Assembly: GCA_030704615.1 (NCBI GenBank)
Contig: CM060733.1
Span: 62,620,001-62,684,000, forward strand
Direction: 5' to 3'
DNA length: 64,000 nt
DNA from: Takakia lepidozioides
Lineage: Eukaryota > Streptophyta > Takakiopsida > Takakiales > Takakiaceae
Below the pieces are notes generated by a model, which saw only the letters and a program-made list of their open reading frames with translations, did not search any database and was not told the origin of the DNA. Numbering within the stretch: position 1 is the stretch's first letter; the number at the start of each line of letters is the position of its first letter. The position numbers and the translations under genes are program-made. This document shows, piece by piece, positions 1-11,640 of this stretch.

Positions 1-640
1 ACGCATTGCAGATACAGATACAGGTGATGTGGTTGGGCTTCACCCCTTCCCACACCATTTGCTCAGAGGTCTCCAAAGCCTCCATCCCACACCCATGCTG
101 TGCATATCCTGCAATCATTGCGCTCCAAGTTCGTTCAACCATTAGGTCGAACACTCCCTTTGCATCCTCAATGCACCCACATTTGGCATGTGTGTCCACC
201 AGGGTACTATTCAGAATGACATCTGGTAAAATTCCAGCTTTGACAATGTCCCCATGGACTTCCTTGCCCTTATCCAGCGCTAGCAGGCTCGCACACACCT
301 TGCAAACCTAACTTGGGGTGATGTGGTCGGGCTTCACCCCTTCCCTCATCATTTGCTTATAGGTCTCCATCCCGCGCCCCCGCTGTGCATAAGCTGTAAT
401 CATCGCAGTCCAAGACACCACATCTCGTTCGGCCATATTGTCCAACACTCCCTTTGCATCCTCGATGCTCCCACATTTCGCATACATGTTCATCATAGCA
501 GTGTTTAGAACAACATCTGGTACGATTTCAGCTTCGACAATGTTAGCATGGACCTCTTTGCCCTTTTCCAGGGCTGCCAGGATCACACAAGCATTGCAAA
601 CACTAACATGGATGATGTACTTCATGTGTCTATGTAAAAA
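1..640 (-). pseudogene. PPR gene fragment (PLS-type), decayed
   Basis: On the minus strand the translation contains P, L and S pentatricopeptide motifs very close to those of the intact gene at 28,937-32,323, for example LAALEKGKEVHA and LNTAMMNMYAKCG. The best open stretch is 308-625; the part below 308 continues the same repeat pattern with stops and shortened motifs. No E or DYW domain is visible, and the fragment runs off the window edge. PPR proteins bind organelle RNA, but this copy looks dead. It is probably a relic of the same duplicated family as the pseudogenes at 57,475-59,830. Confidence 0.7.
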
Positions 641-1170
641 GGGGGTGGCGAGGGCGAATGTGTCCGAAAATAAAAAGGGATATGAAGGAAGAGGGGCTGC
701 ACTCGTCGGAGTAGACGAGGAAAGGGAAGATGTAGGAGATGGAGGTCGCGTCTGACTTGCAAATCTCGCTAAGTCCTCATCCCCCTCACCGCGACTTACG
801 AAGCAGAGAGAGTCTCCTCTACTCTATAGAAAATCGACGTGTGTCATTATAGTTAAGAAATAATGCCATATAGGTTACAATTAATAAAAATGTCCCGGGG
901 GGTCCAACCCGCAGTCGTTAAAACAACTCCAATTTATCATAATATTAAAAATATATATTTTTCTATTTATTGGAAATCGACGTATAAATCGGCGCCAATC
1001 CCGCAGTGGTTTCGGCGACTTCTGATCCTCATCCGCCATGCCACCGTGGCCCCAATTTGCCTGCGACGACTGGCAAATCATTATTCAGAACCTGGAGTCC
1101 CAGGCGTAGACGTTTCGGACAGAATCGCAACCGCGAGTCGGGTGCGAAAAACACCTATTCATTGTGGTGT
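641..1170. other. no gene recognised
   Basis: The stretch has only short unrelated open frames and no motif I recognise. It separates the PPR relic from the tandem repeat. Confidence 0.4.
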
Positions 1171-1800
1171 GAACCGAAATTCATTGAATGGGTCAACGGA
1201 TGGTTGCCCATCCAAATCATTTTTGTTTGCTTTCAAACTTTTCCAGTACGCTCGGTACACCCTCTCACAGGTCCCGGACTAATATGAGATCAATCGAAAT
1301 TCATTCAATGGCTCACAGATTAATAGCAGATGAACCGGAATTCATTGAATGGGTCAACGGATGGTTGCCCATCCAAATTAGTTTTGTTTGCTTTCAAACT
1401 TACGTTCAGTACACCCTCTCACAGGTCCTGGACTAATATGAGATCAATCGAAATTCATTCAATGACTCAACGGATGGTTGCCCATCAAAATGATTTTGGT
1501 TCGCTTTTGAGACTTGGGCAGTGTGATCAATGTACCATCTAACATGTCCCAGAGTAATATGAGATGAAACGAAAATCGTTCAATGGGCCAACGGATGGTT
1601 GCATATCCAAATGATTTTTGTTCGCTCCGAGACTTGGCCAGCATGTTCAATGTACCATCTAATAGGTCCCAAAGTAATATGAGATCAATCGAAATCCGTT
1701 CGATGGGCCAACGGATTGCCCATCCAAATGGTTTTTGTTTGCTTTGAAACTTGGGCAGCATGTTCAGTGGACCGTCTTACAGGTTCCGGACTAATACGAG
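1171..1800. repeat. degenerate tandem repeat, about 120-bp unit
   Basis: The phrase ATATGAGATCAATCGAAAT recurs in variants near 1,283, 1,437, 1,557 and 1,677, followed by TCAACGGATGGTTGCCCATC. The spacing of the last copies is about 120 bp, and about five copies can be read. Further single echoes (ATATGAGACC) occur near 1,943. The short ORFs in this region arise from the repeat. Confidence 0.75.
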
Positions 1801-2143
1801 GTCTATAGTTTCACATCCACATGAATTATTTTGTGCTTCGAGAACTTAGTGGGTATGTTGTTCATTGGTTGACATCAAATTTTCCTTGTTTTGGAACTTT
1901 CTGAGTTGATTGCAGATACCCACATACACGTCATTATCAAATATGAGACCATTGTAAATTTTTATACAAAATGAACCACTTCTTCCCCATCACATGAGTG
2001 AGAATGTGAAGAAAACACTACTCATACAATTGAAATTGGCAGACAAAATTGGTGCATATACAAAATTGGCGTCCGGAGTGCTATTAGTATGTTGCAGAAA
2101 TTCAAGGTACAACAAAAATCCACATTGTCTATGTACTACGTTG

Positions 2144-4000
2144 CTAATGATTTGCATTGCCAATACGGAGAGCTTGGAACCGTGATCTCGTGGTCAATGA
2201 GGAACCCAATGAGATGTGATCAATTCTGGCCAACATCTGCCTACTTCGCGGTGAAAGTTGACATTCTTCCTGACTCTCACGACGTGGCGGAGGTGGATCG
2301 ACGACAAATATTCGGGCTGCATGCAAATCGGCAACGAGGCCGTCCATATTCGGCAATAGACCCCCCGAACCACGATGAAAACGGTCTGTCCATAGTCGCC
2401 TCCATTCATCTACAACTGCCTTGATGCTACCCTTGAAATTTTCCAACTATCTCTCGCGGGCCCTGTCCCTAATCATTATGTCGTCTCGACGATAAGCCAC
2501 CTCGTACGCCTCATTCATTCGGCGTTGATATATTATAACATCTTCCACTTCGGACAGCAACAAATGTCTCCCAATCGGTTCTCGGTTATACAATTCGTTC
2601 CGTTCCGGCACCCCTGGAACCTGTGGGAGCCGGATAAACCTCGACCTTCTTTTACTCCAATGTCTTCCCGAATTGCGGCAAAACTACTCTTTCTCCCACC
2701 AATCGGGAATGCCTCCCGCACGTACCGTTATTTCCCGGTCAGATGTGACCCAGAAATACTGGGGTGATTTAACGTATGTCGGGTTTCCGGCATGTATGGC
2801 ATGCATTTATCTGTCTGCATCCCACAACAAGTTTTTGCCCCAATGCACACAATTCAGAAATGTAAATGGTTGCCCATCTAATGGGAGGTTGTGTCGATTG
2901 TATTCAAAACCTATCGGCATCATGTCCTCCAAGCCCACCAGCTCATAGAAACGACGATGGATTGGTATACGACATTCTGGGCAAGCGCTCATCCGCAAGG
3001 ATTGCGGGATAAGACATATGAGATAGAACATATGTCCACATGATCTAAACACATAACATCCCTTTGGGCCGTATGGATTCGTGCACATCGAATAAACTAT
3101 GTCATCTGATATCCATGACAACAAAACGCCTCATGATATCTCCTTCCTCTCGGCTGCGATGATATGGCTGCTCATCCTTGTTGTGGTGTCCCATTCCTCC
3201 CTCTCGGCTGCATTGATATGGCTGCTCATACTTGTTGTGGTGTCCCACTCCTCCTCTATCTCCAATTCCTAGTTTATGCTTTTGTTCGATCTCGAAATTT
3301 TGTGCTCATATCGATCGAACATAGATTCCACATCTGCCCAGTTGGTATACCGGGCGAACATGTTTGATGCGTTGTGGAGATCGTTATACCTTTGCATGTT
3401 GTCATAAATGCTACCCACGCTATGGTTTGATATGCGTGCGACACGTTGCAAGGCTGACAGTGCCCGCTCTATGCTTCTCTGGAGGCCAAGTGGGTCGCCC
3501 ATTGTACCCAATTCTCCCAATCATCATTCAATGAGACCCATGCCTGAATCTCCAATGTTTTTGACAACCGCCATGTCGTTGCCATGACAATGTCTCGCTC
3601 TCTTGTAACGCGATCGACATCATCCATGGTATCGGATTGAATGGCTACCCTCGAGCATTCCCCGGTTTCCAATACTGGATATTTTCATTTTCTCCTTCTC
3701 TTGTTCGCAATTCGCTGTTCCTCAACCATGGTTTCATCGGCCTCAGGGTCAAGGACGTCCGTAATTCCGGCAATGATGCGATCAATACTGTGATCGGACA
3801 TTGTAAACTCCGCGGCTATGTCCATGTCGTTCGTTCGAACCTCATTGTGGACAGTGCCTTCATTGTTTCGAGGCGTGTTTTGCAATGTACCCTCCAACTC
3901 GGCTATGCGCAGTCTTTGTCATTCCACAAGGTCATCCAGGGTCCTAATTCACTGTTTTGTTTTCGCCAGTTGTTCTTCTGTCATGGTTTAGTCATGGTTA
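2144..4000 (-). pseudogene. hypothetical gene with RING-like zinc finger, fragmented
   Basis: Several minus-strand open stretches lie in order (3,897-3,685, 3,672-3,469, 3,520-3,269, 3,124-2,807, 2,446-2,144) and change frame between them. The 3,124-2,807 stretch reads CTNPYGPKGC, then SCGH, then CPECRIPIHRRFYELVG, a cysteine/histidine pattern like a RING or related cross-brace zinc finger. The spacing between the conserved H and the next C is longer than in a canonical RING, so the finger may be decayed. RING fingers usually act in ubiquitin ligases, but nothing here shows a substrate. I do not recognise the other segments. It could be a multi-exon gene with introns I did not resolve, or a pseudogene. 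Confidence 0.35.
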
Positions 4001-4501
4001 ACTAGAATTACCTACTTCTAGTTAACTAGGACATTTTAGATATTTATATTTATATTTTGTGTGTTGGGACTTCATTTGGTCTCATATACCAAGTGAGGTG
4101 TCAAGCCTCACTTGGGACATGGGGATGGGTTTTCCCCTTTGAAGGTCGAGGAGGGTTCATATTCTTGTAGTTGTGCCTCCATGAGCCTCTCCCACCTCCA
4201 TAGCTCTAGGTATTGAGAGGGAGTGTGGTGAGGGCTTTGTAGGATGGATTCCTTTAGCAAAGGTGTCATTGGCTTGACTTAGTTTATGTGATTGAGTGGA
4301 TTCATGAGTGAAGTGTTTCCATTGTATGTTCACTTCCATTATTACTACAAGAAGATGACCTTATGCTTGTGAGTGCGGAGTGTAAGGATTAGTGTAGCAC
4401 TTGTGTTGGTGTACACCAAAGAGCGATAGAGCTAGGAAAGCTCAAGTATCTCACAAGGCTTGCAAGGTGTTGCAAGGAAGAGTGTTTTTGCATTGCATCA
4501 G
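4001..4501. other. unclassified flank of copy B
   Basis: No coding motif is visible. The sequence abuts the truncated end of the transposase fragment at about 4,502, so it marks a breakpoint where the rest of copy B is missing. Confidence 0.35.
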
Positions 4502-4720
4502 GCGCCCGCACAAACAACGTAGCGCACCCGTACACCATCGAGCATCTTCATGCTGGTGGTTTTGGTGATGCACCAAGGATGACCGTCATGTTTCCTATCC
4601 ATATCTGTCAACATTCCGGACGCCTCGAATAGTCCGTTTGAGGAGGGAACTCAAAGAACATATTACCGTCGACGTCTGCGGGAAGGCATGTAACGGATTT
4701 AATGGCGAACTTGCTGTAGT
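4502..4720 (-). pseudogene. copy B transposase, internal fragment (part 2)
   Basis: The reverse complement matches 53,187-53,408 of the transposase in copy D, and the translation includes YSKFAIKSVTCLPADVDGN. It is the direct continuation of the N-terminal fragment at 13,893-14,495: the two pieces join at the octamer ACTACAGC, which is single in copy D (53,187-53,194) and present once at each junction here. The gene was therefore split by insertion of copy A. The fragment is cut off at 4,502, so the zinc-binding, catalytic and SWIM parts are missing. Confidence 0.85.
4713..4720. repeat. target-site duplication, left copy
   Basis: GCTGTAGT directly abuts the left end of copy A. The same octamer abuts the right end, and the uninterrupted homologous site in copy D has it once. 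This is the expected footprint of a cut-and-paste insertion with 8-bp staggered cuts. Confidence 0.85.
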
Positions 4721-4798
4721 TGGGGAATGCTTGCGCGTGAGCCTGGCCGCATGAGCCTATGAGCCTGTGACCCTGGCTAGGCTCACGCCACGTCAACA
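4721..4798. repeat. left terminal and subterminal repeats of copy A
   Basis: The end starts TGGGGAATGCTT and is followed by GCGTGAGCC, CATGAGCC and ATGAGCC, then the inverted form AGGCTCACGCCACGTCA. The right end reads inward with GCGTGAGC at the matching position. Repeated (A)TGAGC units are likely transposase contact sites. Confidence 0.65.
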
Positions 4799-4831
4799 AT
4801 CATCCACGTGTGCAGGTCCTAATTCCGTGCT

Positions 4832-4846
4832 CCCCCCCCCCCCCCC
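4832..4846. repeat. poly-C homopolymer
   Basis: A run of 15 C bases lies just inside the left end of copy A. Confidence 0.9.
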
Positions 4847-5162
4847 TATTACCGCGATCAGTTGTCGCATATGTCCCTTTCATTGCCCCCACATGAATAT
4901 TCTTTCCGACCGAGAACAATGGTAGGTTTGTGGATGGTTTAGGATCGAGGACATGAGTTTTGAATGAGGAGATCGCCCGCTAGAGAATTGAATATTAACA
5001 GCAAACCCCTTTTAAGGCAAAGTAGTTCATTCATTCCAACCCACAAACATTTTCCAATGCTGGAATCTGAAGACCCACCCCAGGCAATCCCTAACTGTAC
5101 TTACGGGAACGCGCGAAGATCTTGAAAAACAGTTTGGGGATGGAAGCAAAACCAAAATACAT

Positions 5163-5168
5163 TTTATT
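5163..5168 (-). terminator. polyadenylation signal AATAAA of the copy A gene
   Basis: On the minus strand AATAAA overlaps the final TAA stop codon of the last exon. The homologous genes in copies B, C and D have AATAAA within about 75 bp after their stops, which supports the same 3' end. Confidence 0.5.
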
Positions 5169-7423
5169 AAGTCTCGGTACTTGAACCTCGAGAACTATTG
5201 GAGGTTTCAGAGGAACTACTTCCAGAGTCTGCAGCAATATCATCTATGAGCACAACAGCCCCTCCTTGATGTTTTTTTTCTCCGCGACCCCCATGGAGAG
5301 GCGAATACATTGTTTGTTGGGACAACACCCGTGCGCAAGCTTCCGCGTAAACCGGCAAGCGGTAAGCTCTAAGGGGACTCAGGGACATGTAGTATCCTTG
5401 GAAACCGAAAGGTGTCTGCGTATTCGATGACGCTTGCCGAACTCTGGAAAGCAAGAAGAGGAATGGTGGTAGATGTTATCATCCAGAAATAGACAATGTA
5501 AGCAACCATCTGTCGAACGGGAATGACACAATGAAATGCAACATATTTTGCACAACTAGAGCCGAACTTACTCACACTAAAAATCGGAGTCCACGTCGAG
5601 ATCCTCGTCAGGCGCTTCGGGCTCCTCAAGAAGTCCCTCCGTGGATGGGGCAGAAGTAGTGCCCAACTCAAGCTGATGAAGCTCACTTGAGAAGAGCTCC
5701 GTATCAGCCTCCATGCCGAAGAAGTGCCTTCCGGCGCTTTTGCACGCATGAAAAGATGCTCCTGCAAATCAAAGATGAACGAGAAATCAAAACAGGGCTT
5801 CCCTAAGCTCACTGCCCACATTTCAAACACAGTGTTCAGGGCCCCACCTGTTCCCATAGACAAGTCAACCACTCGTCCACCGTGACGGCTGCATGTCTCT
5901 ACCAAAGTCTGCATGAAAGCTGGGGATTTCTCCCATGCACCTCTCCAAGGGACACCAGTCGACCTTTTCGTGGTTCGACCTGAGTCCACGTAATTGAAGA
6001 TTACATCATCCTCCACTGGCTCGCAGGTGGGGTCAATGTGAGCTGCAAGGTCCCTCAACTGGAACTCAGCAATACCAGGAGGAAGAGTGTCCTTACGCAC
6101 CCTCACCAGGCACAAAGCTTCGAACACCCGAGTCTGTCAACAATCACGAAGAGAGCATGAGGCAAAAGACAAAACCAACTTTTGACATGTACATCAGAAC
6201 CACTTAACTTTAATTCAAAGGAACCAACTCACTTTCTGCCCCGGGAAACTCGCCCTTCGTAAGAAGCAGAGTATTGATGCATGTCCAAGTTTTGATGACA
6301 CGAAACCCGGAAGCTTTCATGTAGCTGAAAAGAGTTCTCCGTGCCGACATGTCCTTTGACTGCATGAGAAGAAGAGCCCCCGAGTCAGAAAGGAATTTGT
6401 TGCTGAATGAGAAGGCCCACTGCCAGTAACGAGAATCCGATTTGTTCCAAGTGGGGGTTGAATTGGAAGGCAACACATCAAGGACAAGGAAACCGTTAGG
6501 AATGTCCAGCACCACAAGGTCAGTCGCGTATGCCTGCTGAACTCCATTCACCCAATCCGGCCTTTTTGTGACCTATAGCCAAAAACAGGAGACAGTGTCA
6601 CAAGCCCAATCTTGATCCAACAGGAAATCAATCCCATCAACAAGCTAGAACAAATTGCCAAAACAAAATTATTCACACAACAGTTAAGACATATGTGCTT
6701 ACCTGAGTGAGGAACGAAACAAGCATGTCCCATGATTTCGAGGGCACCCCTTTGAATGTAGACTTCCTGGATTCCATCATTGCCAGAAAACTTTCATTCA
6801 CCACCTTACGATGGAACTGGCCCAAAACCCTGGATGGATGTTCTCTCGCATCGAAAGGCTGCTCCCTCGACATTGTTGTTCTCCTATCCCTCCTAGTTGG
6901 AGAAGGTTGTCTTTCAGCGACCTCTGACGGGCCCTGTTCCTGCGGAGCTGCACTCTTCCCCTTCCCCTTTGGATCCCCGGCAATCTTCCCCTTCCGTTTT
7001 GGAGTAGTAGATTTCTCAAGCTCTTTTGCAGCCAGAGCAGCAATGATTCTGTCCTGAATGTCTTTGTCAGCCAGTGGGGCAAGTGTCGCGGCGTTGTCGT
7101 TAAGGTTTCTCAAAACAACTTCATCGAATGGTGTGTCCTGTTTTGGCAGATCGAGGTACCACCCACAGTCTCTGAAGTGCGCCCTGCTCCAGTCTCTGGC
7201 AATACCAGCCATGTACATTGTCTTGTCGTTGGAGGGGTCAGCCCACGAGTAGATGAAGTCTGGGTCATCGCTAAGGTACTTTCCCGGTATGAGGACATGA
7301 TACATATACCTGAATGACACACACACCCAAAATCCAGACTGTCAATCGATCTGATCAGGACACAGATCACACATCACATGTAGGTCAGTAACACTGATAA
7401 ACCAACGTTTGAAAGCTCGATTC

Positions 7424-8186
7424 AACATTGCGTTGATGCAATGTTGATTTGAGCTGAAATGGGAAACATCAATTTTGGAGAACTGCACTTTCAACAAGCA
7501 CGTACGAGAGGGAAAGCCCATTATCCTAAAACATCTCATGCACAACATTGGAACCCCAATCAACCTTGCGTTGACGCAAAGAAGATTGGCGGATACACCT
7601 ATGATAATGTAGCATTGAAAGAGACAGTGCTTGGCAACAGAATTCAACATTGCGTCAACGCAAGGTTGTTTTCATTAACAGAGAAAATGGAAAACAGTGA
7701 TTGAAAAACAACATCCGAATATCTGCTGGTATGGATATTCAACCTTGCGTTGACGCAAGGTTGAATTCCTCTGCTGAAACACCTGTCCAGGGTATTTTTG
7801 ATACCCTTAACTTTCCTGCAATTGTATGGGAATCGGGGTATTTTGGCGGGATTAATCTAGCAATCCATACCGTCAAACAACGTTGCGTCAACGCAAGGCT
7901 GTTTGATGGTACAGTGCAAGCTCTAAACAACATTTCAAACAGACTCCAAACCGACTTTAAGTTCATCCTAGCAGCATTGCAAATGGAAACCACCAAAAAA
8001 ACAACCCAAGAACACAGGAAAACCTACACAGCCAGGCCCTTCATCAACCTTGCGTTGACGCAAGGTTGATTTGCCTGTCAATTGTTTCCCTTTCACATGC
8101 AGAATAACGACTTCATTGGATACCCCAGGTACATGAAAGTGAAACCAAAACAAAGGGATACAAGCTTGCGTTAACGCAATGTTGCT
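7424..8186. repeat. dispersed palindromes in the exon 6-7 intron of copy A
   Basis: Seven copies, near 7,424, 7,558, 7,642, 7,738, 7,876, 8,042 and 8,164, have arms TCAACCTTGCGT and its complement around a two-base TG or CA centre. Some are perfect over 26-28 bp and others have one arm decayed. They are 80-180 bp apart with unrelated sequence between them. This is the same intron that holds the GGCGCC palindrome arrays in copies B and C. Confidence 0.85.
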
Positions 8187-9865
8187 TGGCTGCACGTCCA
8201 GAGCCTTCAGAGCTCCCTGAAAACCTCCGAATTCGCAGTTCTACATGAAAAAAATGAAACAAGAATACAGAAACATACACTTCAAGTACCAGAATTGTTT
8301 CTTGGAGGTCACACCTGTCAACACTCGTTTCATTGCTTGCTCGCTGTTGTACTGGTTTTTGAATTCGTAGGACCTGGAGATTCTTTTTTCTCTCTCAAAC
8401 TCCTTGAGAAAACAGTTGTTCCAGACAGCGAGCTTCAATCTCCTGATATAGGCCTCTAGTGTGATCCGGGGGCAAGACATCTGGATTTTGTAGTCTGCCA
8501 TTGACTCCCCAAGTGCAGCCACCGCTCGTTTTTCCAACTGCAGCAAGAAAGATCATAAGAATTGTGGAGAGAGCACGGAGCAGCAGAAGCATTTGAAAAT
8601 GGTTTTGTGGAAACTTTACCTAGCTCCAGAAGGTTGCTTTGTGTAGCCACTGGTAATGTGCTTACACCTGTTCCAGAAATTCCGTGCCAAGACTTGGATC
8701 TGCTATGCGGATTTGTTTGTCGAACGCACTCATGAGGTTCTTCGTTTGATTGTTCATCTCAAATTTCATTATGTCCTCAAGCCCAGTAGCAGACCTCTGC
8801 TCTTCTGTGTGGGAAGCATAGTACTCTGCTTTCACCTTCAAACCAGTTTCTGCTATTTCTTGCTGCATACATTACAGGGAGAAAGAATCAAACACTGCCG
8901 TTTCTTGATAAAATTTGCAGTAACAACAATCAAACAGATATCAAGAATCATACCGTGTACATGTAGTCAAGAAAAGCCTCCCTTGTCAGGCTGTACCATG
9001 TGCTTGTCTTATTTTCAGCACACCTCTTTATCTGCTGAGGACTGAGCACGTTCGTGAATGACTCCAGTGGCATCAGCCCTATCTTCTGGATACGGAATAG
9101 AGTGTGGCAGAGATTTGTCGTCACATGGGAGGTTTCATTGGACCTGGAAAAACCTTCAACTCATAAGTTGATTTCTAATTGTGCAAACGCAGATCGGAAG
9201 GGGAACAATGTTGGTAACTTACTTGTTTATGTCGTGCATGGCTGTCAAGAGCTGCATGACACGTCCTTTGTGGTCGAGTACCATGGAAACCACACTCCAA
9301 TGCCATTCGATCTCGTCCGAGTGCAAGCTTGAAATGTAATCCATCCAGGCAAGCAGTCTATGGTTCCCATCCCAGACAAAAAACATCTTTCCCATAAACG
9401 CTTTTGTGGAAGCCTTTTTGGACAGCTTGAACTCAAACTCCCTGTTTACATCCCGCCAGCATGCATCCGAACTTTGCTCTGTCTCCTCTGTTACAGGACA
9501 CTCCTCTCCTTTCGTGTTCATAGTGGATACATAGAACACAGCAGATCCCTTGACATAGCCGTGAACAAAATCGTTCGTCAACTTCGTGATGTCGTTCCTC
9601 AATGCGGGTCACCGCGGGCATGGAGATCATCCTGCATAGTGGGATAACCAGGTTTCCGCCGGGAACCTCCATCGATAGAATCACCTTCAAGGAATTCACT
9701 TTCTGCCCACCCATAACCTCCTCGGCCTTGTCTTCATAGTGTCCCTCAAATGACTCCTCCTCACCATCACCTTCTGCCACTTCCGCATCTCCCCCCACGG
9801 ATTTCCTTTTCTTTTCCTCTGCACAGAATGAATATCCCCGTGAGTGACAGATTGAGCTCCCATGG

Positions 9866-10434
9866 ATCTACCGTGCGTTGACGCAAGGTTGATTGATGGG
9901 GATGCAGCTTAGTCTGAAATGCATACATTCCATTGAACCAACTAAATGCTTTGCGTTGACGCAGGGTTCTTTCGGTGGCTTCAGATAATCGACTTTCCCT
10001 ACATTGCGTTTCTTGGTGCGAGACTTCAGATGCAGAGAGTGGCATCAGAATCAGCCTCGCGTCAACGCAATGTTGATTCGAGTGCTGAATCTGCTTCATG
10101 TCACCTTCATAAACAAACACTTTGGAGGTTGACATCAACCTTGTGTTGACGCAAGGTTGATGTGGAGCTCTCAGATTGGTGTTCAACAAACAAAAAAATC
10201 ACATGGAAAGGCACATTGCAACTTATGGTTTCTTCTTGGCACTGTATGATGCACCGGGAGCATTCAACAGTTCCATGGCTGCCAGGCGTTTAGGGTTTGT
10301 GGGATTGAACAGAAAAGGCACACGAATCAACCTCGCGTCAACGCAAGGTTGATTCGAGTGTAGCATCTGCACTCGTTTCATGCCCAGAACATACACTGTG
10401 GAGTCGACATCAACCTTGCGTCAACGCAAGGTTG
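9866..10434. repeat. dispersed palindromes in intron 1 of copy A
   Basis: Six further copies of the TCAACCTTGCGT palindrome lie near 9,868, 9,948, 10,051, 10,136, 10,328 and 10,408. The intron also contains, at about 10,224-10,275, a decayed duplicate of the end of exon 1 (reading MELLNAPGASYSAKKKP then stop). Confidence 0.85.
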
Positions 10435-10941
10435 ATGTTGACCTCTCTGATGAGCATGGAACAGACAAAAAAAAGGATAAAGAGGGTGGATAGTCACCTC
10501 CGGTTTCTTCTTTGCACTTGATGATGCTCCTGAGGCATTCAACTTTTCCATGGTGTGTGGAGGCAGCATACTTCCAAGGAGGTCCCGGTGGTGCGAAACA
10601 ACGACAGACGGTATGGTCTTTGTGTCCATCTCTCCTCCCTGCTCTCTCAAGACCTGGTTCTCCACTCGCAGTGCTTCCTCCCGAGCCCAGCTGACTTCCT
10701 CGTCCTCCCCCCCTTCAATTGGAGGTTGCTCTTCGGTCGCCTCCGGGATCACTTGAAGACCTTCCTCTCCAAACAGTGGTTGCAGAATTGGGTTTTGGCG
10801 TTCGTCCTCATCTCCGCCGGAGGTTTCCTCTCCCATTATAAGTTCATGTCTCGCCTTCCTCATCCTCTCCTTAGCGCGTACCCTTTGCTTGTTTGATGTG
10901 AAGTAAAGTGTTCTTCGACGTTTTCTTCTCCCTCGGGACAT

Positions 10942-11640
10942 GGTCACCGTCTCTACAGAATCCAGGGTTGCAAAGACAATATGGAGAAGAAGGAAAAAAG
11001 GGGGCTACGGTTGTTTCAGCACAAGGCCTTCCACGCCAAGATGATCGCTCGGAATGACCTGTGCGCCACATGCTCATTCCACATGCATGGCGAACACGTG
11101 TCCATCTAACCGTTATGTATATCTCCGGAAATTATTTTTTCCTCATCTACCAAAATTCATTCGGGTCCACCTCTCATCCGAAAAAGTTCATTGATGAGTA
11201 ATAGCTTTTGGGATGTTTCAGAGGAATGTGAAGTATGTACAGTTGTACAGCGGTGCAAGTGCCGTTAAAATTGAATGGAAATGGGCATCTCATCTGGAAT
11301 CTCTGACATGACAGGCAAATGGCGGCTCTGTTAGTGAATCTTGCTGAGTTGGTTGTCCAATGCACTGGTGGGGCACCTCTAAGAAAACAGTTGCATTCTT
11401 TGATTAGGGCTGACATTATCCACTCCGCATTTGGGCACTCTGCAACCGTCCACTTGGTGTGCATGGGGACACATTCCTACGATGTGCCGAACCGCGTTAG
11501 GAGACCTGCAAGCGGGTGCGACACCTGCAACTGTGTGTAAGGACGTCATCTATACAGCCAAAAAAACTCCGCTCTAGTACAACCTGCAATCAGAAGCAAC
11601 GTCGGACTATGAATTGTTCGTTTTGAAGCAACATTGACAG
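10942..11640. promoter_or_regulatory. divergent intergenic region of copy A
   Basis: The region separates the two divergent start codons (10,941 minus, 11,641 plus), so both promoters should lie here. I see no unambiguous TATA box and none of the palindromes that crowd the introns. Confidence 0.45.

Larger units (their letters stand above)
5167..10941 (-). pseudogene. ParB/methyltransferase-like gene of copy A (about 11 exons)
   Basis: Exons were placed by splice sites and homology to copy C: 10,941-10,498, 9,828-9,223, 9,143-8,954, 8,862-8,668, a possible mini-exon near 8,650-8,621, 8,537-8,315, 7,309-6,704, 6,572-6,233, 6,133-5,848, 5,761 to about 5,577, and 5,443-5,167. Visible features are an acidic, basic-start N-terminus, KMFFVWDGNHRLLAWM (ParB/Srx-like GNHR motif), TDLVVLDIPNG (position of methyltransferase motif IV), then SPAFMQTLVET and VVDLSMGTGG (motifs X and I) and FGMEADTEL (acidic post-I residue). 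The order IV before X-I matches beta-class DNA amino-methyltransferases. Relative to copy C it has one extra intron between 6,704 and 6,572. Breaks: a one-base frameshift near 9,605 and an in-frame TAG at 5,577-5,579. It diverges strongly from B and C in sequence but shares their exon plan. Confidence 0.7.
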
